Source: Trinickia dinghuensis (GTDB lineage: Bacteria > Pseudomonadota > Gammaproteobacteria > Burkholderiales > Burkholderiaceae). Taken from it: a DNA stretch of 64,000 nucleotides. Shown here piece by piece: positions 1 to 8,522 of the stretch. Each line of letters opens with the position of its first letter. Positions within the stretch are counted from its first letter, which is position 1. The notes under the pieces are model-generated. The model made no database searches, was not told the origin of the DNA, and saw nothing but the letters and a program-made list of their open reading frames with translations. The DNA lies in contig NZ_QRGA01000010.1 of assembly GCF_003367175.1 (NCBI RefSeq), forward strand, positions 186,001-250,000, in the 5' to 3' direction. The translations under genes were made by a program, and so were the position numbers.

Positions 1-725
1 ACTTGCGTCGGCGTCGACAGCAGGGTCAGCAGATACGTCGACGCCGACGTGAGCACGACCGACCCCGTCGAGTACAGAAACAGCATCGTCGAATCGCGCA
101 TGAGGCCCGGGATGCCGCGAAACCGCAGTCGCGGCCATCCGAGGTCCTTCACCGTCATCTGGTACGCGATCGCCGTCTGCACGACCCCCGCCACGAGCAG
201 GCTCACGAGCACCAGCGTCGAATCCGACGGTGCATGCACGAGCGCGAGCACGAGCACGAGGCTGATCAGGAAGCCGATCACCTCGATAATGATCGGCGTG
301 CGAAAGTGCTGCCGTCCTTGAAAGAGCCAGCTGACGTTGCATCCGTTGAGCACCCCGAGCAGCGTGGCGCAAATGCCGATCAGCGGCCGCTGCGACAGTA
401 CGGGCGAGCAAAACGTTGCGACCAAGCCGACGGCGGTGAACAACACCCCCATCGACATGCGCGCACTGACATGCAGCGAGAAGATCGCGTTGTGTTCGTG
501 CTTCTCATGCACTCTCGATGCGTCGCGCATCCCGACGAACGTGAAGCCGAAGCTTACGAGCATCCAGATGACGTTCATCAACGACATGGCCGCGAGCACG
601 CGGCCGTACTCGGTCACGCCGAGCACACGCCCATAGAACGGGATGACCACCAGGAGGTACAAGTACCTCATGATGTAGCCGACGTACACGAAAACGAGTA
701 CGCGGGTGTTCTCTTTCTTGTCCAT
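1..725 (-). CDS. Wzx-type polysaccharide flippase, 3' part missing
   Basis: The frame is open from an ATG at 725 to the window edge, about 241 residues, beginning MDKKENTRVLVFVYVGYIMR. It shows repeated hydrophobic segments separated by short charged loops, the pattern of the MATE/Wzx oligosaccharide flippase family. Such proteins flip undecaprenyl-PP-linked repeat units across the inner membrane. Family members are usually 400-480 residues, so roughly half lies beyond the window. It is the last visible gene of the leftward EPS unit, 92 bp after the GT2 gene. No strong Shine-Dalgarno precedes the ATG. The flippase call is an inference from hydrophobicity, context and the N-terminal motif; the exact substrate cannot be read. 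Confidence 0.8.
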   Translation of the reverse strand, partial: MDKKENTRVLVFVYVGYIMRYLYLLVVIPFYGRVLGVTEYGRVLAAMSLMNVIWMLVSFGFTFVGMRDASRVHEKHEHNAIFSLHVSARMSMGVLFTAVGLVATFCSPVLSQRPLIGICATLLGVLNGCNVSWLFQGRQHFRTPIIIEVIGFLISLVLVLALVHAPSDSTLVLVSLLVAGVVQTAIAYQMTVKDLGWPRLRFRGIPGLMRDSTMLFLYSTGSVVLTSASTYLLTLLSTPTQ

Positions 726-817
726 AGCAATATTTCATAGGCCGCCGCCCTTCAAGCGACGAGTACGCCAGGCTTGCCTGCTCACCGCATGGGGCCCAGG
801 CCGGGCACCACGCGAAT

Positions 818-1828
818 TCAGTGCGCAGCGCTGCTTCGGCGTGCTAGCGGATTGGAAATGAAGCGCACCACGTAGTTGGAAAGCGGTGCGTACGGAACGA
901 GGCACAGGCACGACAAGCCGATCGTGCCGACTTTTTTCGCCACACCCCAGAAGGGGTTCGCCACGATCGAGTGCAGGTAGTTGCGCGAGTCGAACGCGAA
1001 CCAGCGCCAGCGATCGATCAGCGGGGCGCCATAAACCTCGCTGCAGAAAATGGCCTTCTCGTGCGAGAAGTCGTGGAACGACTGTGGCAAGTCGATATTG
1101 AGCCGATTGCGTGCCACGTAGCGCAGTGCGCCCCAACGCGCCGCGTAAGCTTTGGGCGCCTTGTTGTTCTTCTCCGAATTGGCGAACGAAACATCCGTCG
1201 GCGCGGATTTATGGACTCGATAGGCGCCTAACGACAGCGCAATCGAGGCAACTTGACCGACGAGCGCAACGCCGTAGATCGTAAAGAAGTCGGCACCGTA
1301 GCGGCCTTCCGTGGTTTCGGGGATCGGGAAGAACCGGCGCAGCGCGCTCGATTTGTAAGCATTACCCGACGCCGGCGGCGACGGATAGAGCCAGCCTCGG
1401 CGCAGCAGCGTGCCGCAATCGCTCGGCGCATCCGAATGGGGCACCGTCACGCCGGTACCGGTACCGTCTTGGGAAATGACATCGAGCCGAAACTGCACCT
1501 TGGCATAATCGCCGGAATTGAAGCGCTGCATGACTTCGGTCACGGCGTTCGGATACAGCAAATCGTCGGCGTCGAGCAGGATCACGTACTCGGTATCGAT
1601 CTCGTCCAGCGCGCGGTTGTACGCCGAGACTTGCCCGCCGTTCGCTTTCATCACGGAGCGCACGCGCGTGCCGTAGCTCATGATGATTTCACGCGACTTG
1701 TCGGTCGAGCCATCGTCGACGACGAGAACTTGCGTATCGGGATAGTCCTGCGCCAGCGCGGAATCGATGGCGTCGGCAAGAAACCGCTCGTAGTTATAGT
1801 TGCAGATCGCGATCGTGACGGACTTCAT
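818..1828 (-). CDS. Glycosyltransferase family 2, EPS assembly
   Basis: The N-terminus reads MKSVTIAICNYNYERFLADA, followed by VVDDGSTD and later LLDADD. This is the GT2 GT-A fold signature with nucleotide- and metal-binding acidic motifs. It should add a sugar to the lipid-linked repeat unit on the cytosolic face of the inner membrane. The frame stays open further upstream, but the ATG at 1828 is preceded by AGAGGAG at good spacing and starts exactly where GT2 domains normally start. At 336 residues it fits the family. A hydrophobic stretch near the C-terminus may make membrane contact. It lies between the ATP-grasp gene and the flippase in the leftward unit. Donor and acceptor sugars are unknown. 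Confidence 0.88.
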   Translation of the reverse strand: MKSVTIAICNYNYERFLADAIDSALAQDYPDTQVLVVDDGSTDKSREIIMSYGTRVRSVMKANGGQVSAYNRALDEIDTEYVILLDADDLLYPNAVTEVMQRFNSGDYAKVQFRLDVISQDGTGTGVTVPHSDAPSDCGTLLRRGWLYPSPPASGNAYKSSALRRFFPIPETTEGRYGADFFTIYGVALVGQVASIALSLGAYRVHKSAPTDVSFANSEKNNKAPKAYAARWGALRYVARNRLNIDLPQSFHDFSHEKAIFCSEVYGAPLIDRWRWFAFDSRNYLHSIVANPFWGVAKKVGTIGLSCLCLVPYAPLSNYVVRFISNPLARRSSAAH

Positions 1829-2032
1829 CGGCACGCTACTCCTCTTGGCAATCAATTCACTGATGGATTCATTCGTCGGCAGTCTCCGCGTCGCCATGCG
1901 CCCTATCCTCGCCAATGGAATAGCTCGCCAGCCTTTTGTGTTGCATCGCAGAATAGTCAACAAAAAATAGTGCCAGTGGAACCGGGCTGAAAACCCCGAT
2001 GTCTTGACCGATTAGGTCGGCGGGGCCTCCGC

Positions 2033-3055
2033 TTACGAAACGCCTGCGCGCCGCATGCGCTCGAAGCCTTCGCTCGATTCCTTCAGCATCTTTCCCCAGC
2101 GGTAGTCGTGGCTATCGGGCGTGAAGCGCAACAGTCCCGCGCCGGGCGTAAAGGTCAGCTCGCCGAAATACACCTCGCGGCCCGTCGAATAAAGATCGAC
2201 GCGCACGTAATCGAAGTCCTCGGCGAGACGCAGTGCAATGCGTTCTATCTCTTTCCAATTCTCGGGACGCACCACGGGCGCATCGCTCGGCCGATATTCG
2301 CCGAACGAGACGTCCAGCCGATGCCAGTGCTCGTCGTACAGATCGCCGCGCACATCGCCGAAGCGGTCCGCGACCACCATCGTGTGGATGCACGACCCTT
2401 CCGGGCGGCCGCCGAAGATGTGCAGCTTCAGATCGGACGGGATCTTGCCCGAGCCGTCCGTCAGCAGATGCTCGAAGTAAAGCTTCGGTTCGATGAAGGT
2501 GTAATGCCGCTCGCGCGACAAGCGGTAGAAATTGATGGCCAGCCAGCGGTTTGCCAGCGCGCTCAACGCCTCGAACGACGTCGCCGATTTGTCGCGCACG
2601 ATTTTGACGAACGCACATCCGTGATTCGCCTTCATGACGAACGACGCCGGCAGCGCATCGAACACGTCACGCGTGAACGCATCGGGCACGGCGACGAGCG
2701 GAATCAAATGCTCATCGCCGATTTTTTCGCGCACATATGCGCGCACGGCGAGCTTGTCGGTCAGCTGCACCCAGCGCATGTCCGGGTGCAAGCACCGCCG
2801 CAAGATCGATTCGTTGAACGCCGCCGGCTCGCGCATGTTCGGCCATCGCCCGATCAGCCGGCGATGCTGAAGCTTCATGAACGCGGAATCGGGCAAAAGC
2901 CGCTTGGCGCCGTGCCAAGCCGCCTTCACCGCACCGTGCAGCCCCATGGAGTCGGACCTCGACGATGCGCCGTGTGCAGCAACCGACGCTCCTTCCGCGC
3001 TGGCCCCATGGCCGGCCGCGGCTTGCGGATGCTGTCGTGTTTCGACCTCGTTCAC
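2033..3055 (-). CDS. TupA-like ATP-grasp protein of EPS locus
   Basis: This 340-residue protein has the features of the TupA-like ATP-grasp family (first noted in teichuronopeptide biosynthesis): a SFVMKANHGCAF segment, a PSDLKLHIFGG segment, and a C-terminal block with VRVDLY and YFGELTFTPGAG carrying the acidic metal ligands. Family members are thought to join an amino acid or carboxylate to a polysaccharide using ATP. In an EPS cluster the likely role is decoration of the repeat unit with an aminoacyl or similar group. The GTG start at 3055 has AAGGAGG at ideal spacing. The first 40 or so residues are low-complexity and Ala/His/Ser-rich. The substrate is unknown. Confidence 0.8.
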   Translation of the reverse strand: MNEVETRQHPQAAAGHGASAEGASVAAHGASSRSDSMGLHGAVKAAWHGAKRLLPDSAFMKLQHRRLIGRWPNMREPAAFNESILRRCLHPDMRWVQLTDKLAVRAYVREKIGDEHLIPLVAVPDAFTRDVFDALPASFVMKANHGCAFVKIVRDKSATSFEALSALANRWLAINFYRLSRERHYTFIEPKLYFEHLLTDGSGKIPSDLKLHIFGGRPEGSCIHTMVVADRFGDVRGDLYDEHWHRLDVSFGEYRPSDAPVVRPENWKEIERIALRLAEDFDYVRVDLYSTGREVYFGELTFTPGAGLLRFTPDSHDYRWGKMLKESSEGFERMRRAGVS

Positions 3056-3122
3056 CTCGATCCTCCTTGATGGTTCCTGAGCCGCCTGTGTCCCTTTCCC
3101 TATACGCTACGCTTGCCCGTCG

Positions 3123-4580
3123 TCACGCCCGCGGCGATACCACGAGATAGGCGAGATGCATGGGCGCCGCCCCCCCGCCTCCATTCACTGCGTCGGGCAC
3201 GCGAAAGTCGATCGACAAGCCGCCGCCGCTCGCGCGCGCCGACACGGCGCTCGCATCCGCGGCCTCGCCCGACAATGCATCGACCATGACGACGCCCAGG
3301 TTGCTCGGCGCGCCCGACCACCCGCTCAAGGTCAGCGTTTTCGGGCCGGGGCTGGCCCGCACCTGAACGACGAGATCGGGCCCGGAACGCAACGCAAGGC
3401 CTGACGCGTTCGCGTGCTGCCCGAACGCGAGGCGGCCGTCGAAGCGAGCGAGAGCGCCGCCCACCGTCTTGTTGAGGACGACGAGCGACTTGCCCGACAC
3501 GTTGTACGTGCGCGGATTGCCGCGATGCGTGAGGCGGTACGACTCGAACCCGTCCCAGTGGTAGACCATCGACACGTACTTGTTCGGGTCGTCCCAGTTG
3601 TGGTCGAGCGCCCAATCCGCGAACTTGAAGAAATACATCGGCAAGTAATGCGGATCCATCATGTAGCGGTCGCCGATCTCCGTCTGCCAGACACCGCGCG
3701 CCGGGCCGTTCGCGACGTACCGTTCGTACAGCGGCGTCAACGCGTCGACACCGAGGTAATGCGTGTCGAGATAGTCGACCCAGTCGATCATGCGGGCGTT
3801 CACCGCGGGGCTCCGGTACTCGAGCCACTTCATGTAGGTTTCGAGTCCGCCCTGATCGGGCCAGCCGCCGTAGACGACATAGCCGCCGTACTTGCGCACG
3901 ATGCGCGCGGCCGGCACGTGCACGAGCTCGACGTAGTCCTGCATCGCCCGGTCGTAAGGACTGATCGGTGCGTGCTGGGCGCGCTGCGCGGCGAAGTTCT
4001 TGCCGCCGTGCCAGAACGTCGCTTGCGTGGCGCCGCCCGACAACCGCCCCGCCGCCTCGTTCCAGATCTGAAAATAACGGACGTTGTAGGGCGGCGCGAC
4101 ATAGGTCCGAACGACCGTCTCGACATAACGGGTCCATACGCTGTCGTCTTTCGGCGCCGAGCGGCTGTCCCCATCCACGGTCGCGTTCCACCTCGGCGTA
4201 TAGCCGAGTAGCAGCAGCGAATGGATGCCGTTGCGGTTGTTCAGCAGAATCGCCGGCGGCAGATCATGATCGAACGCAGCCCCGGTCTTGTCGACTTCGA
4301 CCGGATCGTCGGGCGAATGCCGCTGCCCGGGCCCGACCGAATCGCGGCCCCAGGTGAGGCCCATCGCCTTCCACATGGCGACGTTCTCCGGCGTCATGGG
4401 CCAGCCGTTGGCGCCGATCAGCTGATTGATGCGGCGCTCGCCGCCGCCCGGCGCGCTTGCCTTACGCAAGGCGTTCGCCGCAGATGCGGCCGACGCGCTG
4501 ACGCTCGACGCCGCGCCGGCGGCAGCCATCGCCGCCAACAGCGCGCGGCGGCGCTGCGAGAATTCGAACTGATCCGTCAT
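3123..4580 (-). CDS. Secreted clan-A-like glycoside hydrolase of EPS locus
   Basis: The 485-residue protein starts with a Tat-like leader: charged QRRR, then an Ala-rich hydrophobic stretch to about residue 38. A TIM-barrel glycosidase body follows. FQIWNEAAG (N174, E175) matches the acid/base Asn-Glu pair on strand 4, and WQTEIGD (E301) fits the nucleophile on strand 7, as in GH39/GH5-type clan A enzymes. The last 110 residues are beta-rich and may form an accessory domain. It sits 31 bp downstream of the GT4 gene in the same operon, so it probably trims or releases the polymer made by this cluster in the periplasm or outside. The GH family number is not certain. Confidence 0.75.
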   Translation of the reverse strand: MTDQFEFSQRRRALLAAMAAAGAASSVSASAASAANALRKASAPGGGERRINQLIGANGWPMTPENVAMWKAMGLTWGRDSVGPGQRHSPDDPVEVDKTGAAFDHDLPPAILLNNRNGIHSLLLLGYTPRWNATVDGDSRSAPKDDSVWTRYVETVVRTYVAPPYNVRYFQIWNEAAGRLSGGATQATFWHGGKNFAAQRAQHAPISPYDRAMQDYVELVHVPAARIVRKYGGYVVYGGWPDQGGLETYMKWLEYRSPAVNARMIDWVDYLDTHYLGVDALTPLYERYVANGPARGVWQTEIGDRYMMDPHYLPMYFFKFADWALDHNWDDPNKYVSMVYHWDGFESYRLTHRGNPRTYNVSGKSLVVLNKTVGGALARFDGRLAFGQHANASGLALRSGPDLVVQVRASPGPKTLTLSGWSGAPSNLGVVMVDALSGEAADASAVSARASGGGLSIDFRVPDAVNGGGGAAPMHLAYLVVSPRA

Positions 4581-4611
4581 GCGGGGGTCCTTTCCTTTTC
4601 TTGCTTACGCG

Positions 4612-5751
4612 CTATGCGGCCGACTGCACGGCGATCGCGGGTTCGACTTCATAGGTCTCGCCTCTCAAGATCTTCATCAACTCGCTCGCCGCCCGATCCC
4701 AACCGTGCGCATGCGCATGCCGCAAGCCCATTTCCCTGTAGCTCGCACGCAGCGTATCGTCGGTCAGCATCGTCTCGATCTTGCGCGCGATGTCCTCGAC
4801 CGAATCGGCGTCGCAGTACATGGCCGCGTCGCCGCAGGCTTCCGCCAACGCCGCATGCCTCGACACGATCGCGGGGCATCCGCAATACATCGCTTCGAGC
4901 GGCGGCAGTCCGAACCCCTCGTACAGCGAAGGAAACGCAAGGCAAGCGGCATGTTCGTAAAGCGCCTTCAGTTCGCCGTCCGACACGTAGCCGGCACGCA
5001 CGAGCTGCACGTTCGGGCGCTGCGTTCCCGAGGCGCCTTCCCCTTCCGTGTCCGCCCCACCCGACTGCGCGAACACGCGGGAGTTGGCGCCGCCCACAAC
5101 GACGAATTTCACGTCGCGCAGATGACCGAGACGCTCCACGGCGGCCAGCACGCGCGCGAGATTCTTGCGCGGATCCAGACTGCCGACGATCACGCAATAC
5201 TTGACGCCGGCCAGCCCCAACCGCTCGACGATCGCCGGCTCCGACACGATCCGGCCGAAGTGATCGGCCCCCGGACGCACGACGCGCACGCGCGATTCGT
5301 CGACGCCGAGCAGCACGCAAATGCGCGCTTTCGAAAACGCGGACACCGTCAGCAAGATCGGCGCGTTGCGCATCAGCATCGCGAACTTGACCCGGTACCA
5401 GGTGCGAAACGTCCAAGAAAACGTATGAGGCGTGTCGTAGACCGCCATGTCGTGAACCATGACGACATGGCGCCGCTTGAAGACGGGACCACTATTGCAC
5501 AGGCTGAGCAACAGCTCGCCGCGCGTGGCGAGCGGCAATGCAATCTGTTCCCACAGGTCACCCTTGAGCCAGGGCACCTGCCGCAGGCGATCAATCGGCG
5601 AGGCCGACGCGACCCCGTTCTTGGGTACGGCGACTTCGATCTCGTCCACCGCTCGCTGGGTGGACCGGACGGCACGCATCAGTTCGTAAGCCACCCGCTG
5701 CACGCCCGTGAGGCGCTGGGCGGTGAACTTTCCGTTGACCACGAGATGCAT
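4612..5751 (-). CDS. Glycosyltransferase family 4 (GT-B fold), EPS assembly
   Basis: The protein has 379 residues from an ATG at 5751 with TTAGGAGA upstream; an open frame continues a further 20 codons but with no SD. It starts [20 protein letters not shown], a typical GT4 glycine-loop start. It ends with the GT4 donor-site motif [19 protein letters not shown], whose Glu residues contact the nucleotide sugar. Middle motifs ILTVSAFSK and [10 protein letters not shown] are also family typical. It probably transfers mannose or a related sugar to the lipid-linked repeat unit; the neighbouring GDP-mannose enzyme makes a GDP-mannose donor plausible but unproven. Confidence 0.9.
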   Translation of the reverse strand: MHLVVNGKFTAQRLTGVQRVAYELMRAVRSTQRAVDEIEVAVPKNGVASASPIDRLRQVPWLKGDLWEQIALPLATRGELLLSLCNSGPVFKRRHVVMVHDMAVYDTPHTFSWTFRTWYRVKFAMLMRNAPILLTVSAFSKARICVLLGVDESRVRVVRPGADHFGRIVSEPAIVERLGLAGVKYCVIVGSLDPRKNLARVLAAVERLGHLRDVKFVVVGGANSRVFAQSGGADTEGEGASGTQRPNVQLVRAGYVSDGELKALYEHAACLAFPSLYEGFGLPPLEAMYCGCPAIVSRHAALAEACGDAAMYCDADSVEDIARKIETMLTDDTLRASYREMGLRHAHAHGWDRAASELMKILRGETYEVEPAIAVQSAA

Positions 5752-5833
5752 AGTTCTCCTAACTAGATGATCCGGTGCGGCCGCGCGAAAAGTGCTCATG
5801 CGCGGCCGCAACCGTCATACGGTCATACCGTCG

Positions 5834-8203
5834 TCAGGCCGTAGCGTCGAAAACCGGCTCCGTGTCGTCGCCCGACCCGTAGTAGCCGTAATAGCGGTGG
5901 CTGCGGCTGGGCGGAATGGCATTGAACACCGCGCCCGCGACGCGCGCTTCCGAGCGCTCGAGCTTTCTGACCGTCTCGGCGATTTCCTCCTCGCTTTGCA
6001 TGCCCGAACGCAGCACGAGCACCGTGGCGCCGGCATCGCCCGCGATGATCGCGGCGTCCGTCACCACGAGGAATGGCGGTGTATCGACGATGACGAGATC
6101 GTATTCGTGCGAGAACTGCTGCAGGATGTCGCGGAAGCCTTGGCGCATCAGCAGCGCGGCCGGGTTCGTGATCCGGCTGCCGCAGGACATCAGCGTCAGG
6201 CCTTCCACGCTCGTGCGGCGCAACGCCTCGTGCGGCCGCATCGCGCCCTTGAGCACTTCCGAGAGGCCGCCGCGGTTAGGCTGGCCGAAGAAGTACGCAA
6301 GATGGCCGTTGCGCATATCGGCATCGATCAGCAACACACGCGCTCCGACCTCGGCGTGCAGCACGGCCATGTTCGCCGCGACGAAGCTCTTGCCGGCCGA
6401 GGGCGTCGGCCCCGCCATCATGACGATGTTGTTCGGCGCATGGGCCAAGTCGAGCGACAGTGCCGTACGAACGCTGCGCATCGCTTCGATCGTCGGATCG
6501 TCGGGGTAGCGGTCGGCCAGCACCTTCGACACACCCGCGCCGGTAGCCGCGACACGGCCGTCCGTCGGCTCCTGGCGTTGTGCGAGGCGAGCCGGCGTAT
6601 TCGACGCCGAACCCTGCCCCTGAGACTTGCCGGGCGCGCTGCGCGATGCCAGCGAACGCCGTTGCAGCGCGCCGATTTCGTGGTCCAAGCGCACTTGCTG
6701 CTGGCTGTAGAACACCTCGCCCATCAACGGCACGCCGAGGCGCGTTTCGACGAACAGCGGATCGGTCACGCCCGTCATCACGTGACGGCGCACGAACACC
6801 GACGTCATGCCGAGCAGCAGACCGAGCACCACGCCGCCCGGCAGAATGATCAGCGGCTCGGGCTTGACCGGCCTGAACGGCACTTCGGCTTCGTCGACGA
6901 TGTGGGCGCCGCCCGTCGTGCTCGCACGGCGCACGGACAACTCTTCCGCCTTTTGCGTCATGCCGAGGTAGACCTGCTCGGCCACCTTCGCGTTGCGCGC
7001 CAGATCGGCGTTCTTGCGCTCGGACGCCGGCATGGCGTTGAAGCGCGAATTGAACTGATTCTTCTGCGCTTGCAGCTGGCTCAGCTGTTCGTCGATGTTG
7101 CGCACCCAGCGGCTGTCGGGCGTGTACTTGTCGAGCAACTGCGTACGCTGGATCTGCAGATCGGCGATGCGGCGGTCGAAGTCGATGCCGCCTTGCAAGT
7201 AGGCCTGCGCTTCGGTCGTCGGCTGCATCGATTGCGCCGACGTCTGATAGCTCGACTGGGCGCGCTCGGCCTCTTCCAACGTGGCATGCAGACGCGGCAG
7301 CTCCTTGTTGATGAACGCGAGCGTCGCCGTATCGTTGCGCTGCTTCGCCGCCACGGCCGTGGCCATGTACTGCGCCGAAATCGCGTTCGCCACTTCGGCC
7401 GCCATGCCCGGATGCGAATCCGTATAGGCGATCTGCACGAGGCCCGTGTCCTTGACCTTGTCGGTAACCTTCAGGTCGTTGCTGAAGCGCTTGATCGCGT
7501 CGAGCATCGCCCAGTGCTTCACGCCGAATTGCGTGCCGGGCCGCGCCACCAGTTGAGAGACGAGGATCGAGACGCCGTTGGTCGACTGCTCGAGCTGGCC
7601 CACCTTGCCGGTCAGAATCGTGCCGCTCGGGCCGCGCAGCTCGTAGGTTCCGCCGTCCTTCGCGATCAGCGTCAGATCGCGCTCCTCGAGCGAATGCGGC
7701 ACGCTCATCTGGCTGATGTGGGCTTGCTCGCCGCCCCATGCGTAGGAGCCCATACCGAACCACGCGCGCGAGGGCTGCCCCGGCGTGGCCAGCTTGTTGG
7801 CGATGTAGCCGAGCACCGGCATCGTCTTCGGCGTGATCGTCACGTCGAACCGGTACTTGTCGATGATCGGCTCGAGCACGGACCGGCTTTGCATGACGGC
7901 CATCTCGGCCGCGGGCGACGGAGCAGGCGGCGCATATTGCTGCCCCTGCTGCCCATTGAGCGAGGACAGGCCGAGCGCATTCGGTTCGGTCTGATCCACA
8001 CGCACGAGCACATCGGCTTCGTACACGGGCGTGGCGATGAATACGTAGGCGAGCGCCAGCGCGGTCACCGCCAAGGTGATGCCGAACACCTCGAAGAGGT
8101 GGTCGCGCAGCAGCCTCGTCACGTCGCGTGCCGACATTTGGCTGCGTTCGCCGCTTGTCTGCACGTAAAGGGAGTTGAGAGCCAAATCATTCACTGGCGT
8201 CAT
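5834..8203 (-). CDS. Wzc-like polysaccharide co-polymerase with BY-kinase domain
   Basis: The 789-residue protein joins an N-terminal Wzz chain-length domain (first membrane span at about residues 40-60, periplasmic coiled region, second span at about 460-480) to a cytosolic bacterial tyrosine kinase. Walker A is GPTPSAGKS near residue 600, Walker A' is LLIDADMR near 625, and Walker B is LVIVDTPP near 700. The C-terminus carries a tyrosine cluster (RYYGYYG), the usual autophosphorylation tail. It controls polymer length and links Wzy to Wza, like BceF in cepacian clusters. The ATG at 8203 has GAGG too close; a GTG three codons on (8194) has better spacing and may be the true start. No separate phosphatase gene is seen in the window. 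Confidence 0.92.
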   Translation of the reverse strand: MTPVNDLALNSLYVQTSGERSQMSARDVTRLLRDHLFEVFGITLAVTALALAYVFIATPVYEADVLVRVDQTEPNALGLSSLNGQQGQQYAPPAPSPAAEMAVMQSRSVLEPIIDKYRFDVTITPKTMPVLGYIANKLATPGQPSRAWFGMGSYAWGGEQAHISQMSVPHSLEERDLTLIAKDGGTYELRGPSGTILTGKVGQLEQSTNGVSILVSQLVARPGTQFGVKHWAMLDAIKRFSNDLKVTDKVKDTGLVQIAYTDSHPGMAAEVANAISAQYMATAVAAKQRNDTATLAFINKELPRLHATLEEAERAQSSYQTSAQSMQPTTEAQAYLQGGIDFDRRIADLQIQRTQLLDKYTPDSRWVRNIDEQLSQLQAQKNQFNSRFNAMPASERKNADLARNAKVAEQVYLGMTQKAEELSVRRASTTGGAHIVDEAEVPFRPVKPEPLIILPGGVVLGLLLGMTSVFVRRHVMTGVTDPLFVETRLGVPLMGEVFYSQQQVRLDHEIGALQRRSLASRSAPGKSQGQGSASNTPARLAQRQEPTDGRVAATGAGVSKVLADRYPDDPTIEAMRSVRTALSLDLAHAPNNIVMMAGPTPSAGKSFVAANMAVLHAEVGARVLLIDADMRNGHLAYFFGQPNRGGLSEVLKGAMRPHEALRRTSVEGLTLMSCGSRITNPAALLMRQGFRDILQQFSHEYDLVIVDTPPFLVVTDAAIIAGDAGATVLVLRSGMQSEEEIAETVRKLERSEARVAGAVFNAIPPSRSHRYYGYYGSGDDTEPVFDATA

Positions 8204-8240
8204 CCTCGAAAATGTAGCGTTGTTTGGAGCGCGTCCGTCT

Positions 8241-8417
8241 CTATTGCGCCTTTTGTTGCGTGCCGCCTTGCTGGTTCGGGTTTCTCACCGAATCCTCCAG
8301 CAATTCGAGCAGGAGCTTCAGATCGGTCACGAGGACGGCGCAGGACTTCAACCCCAACACCTCCGCCGTACCAACCGAATTTCGGACATGCTCCAACGCA
8401 GCGTCGTAAACGTTCAT
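8241..8417 (-). CDS. Possible 58-residue EPS-locus protein, unknown function
   Basis: Between manC and the wzc-like gene, a 58-codon frame starts MNVYDAALEHVRNSVG and ends NQQGGTQQKAQ. It is acidic and Leu-rich, with a likely amphipathic helix (LLLELLEDS). Codon choice fits the neighbouring genes (mostly G or C at the third position). No clear Shine-Dalgarno precedes the ATG. The interval of 319 bp between the two large genes is otherwise unexplained. No family is recognised. It may be a small regulator of the kinase next door, but that is only positional. Confidence 0.45.
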   Translation of the reverse strand: MNVYDAALEHVRNSVGTAEVLGLKSCAVLVTDLKLLLELLEDSVRNPNQQGGTQQKAQ

Positions 8418-8522
8418 GGATCGAGTTCAAAAACGGTTGCCACGTATGTTCCGCCGGCAAACGCGCCGCGGCCGCTCGCATGACTCGCATGAAACCTGTA
8501 AAACCGCGAGCGGCCGCGCATG

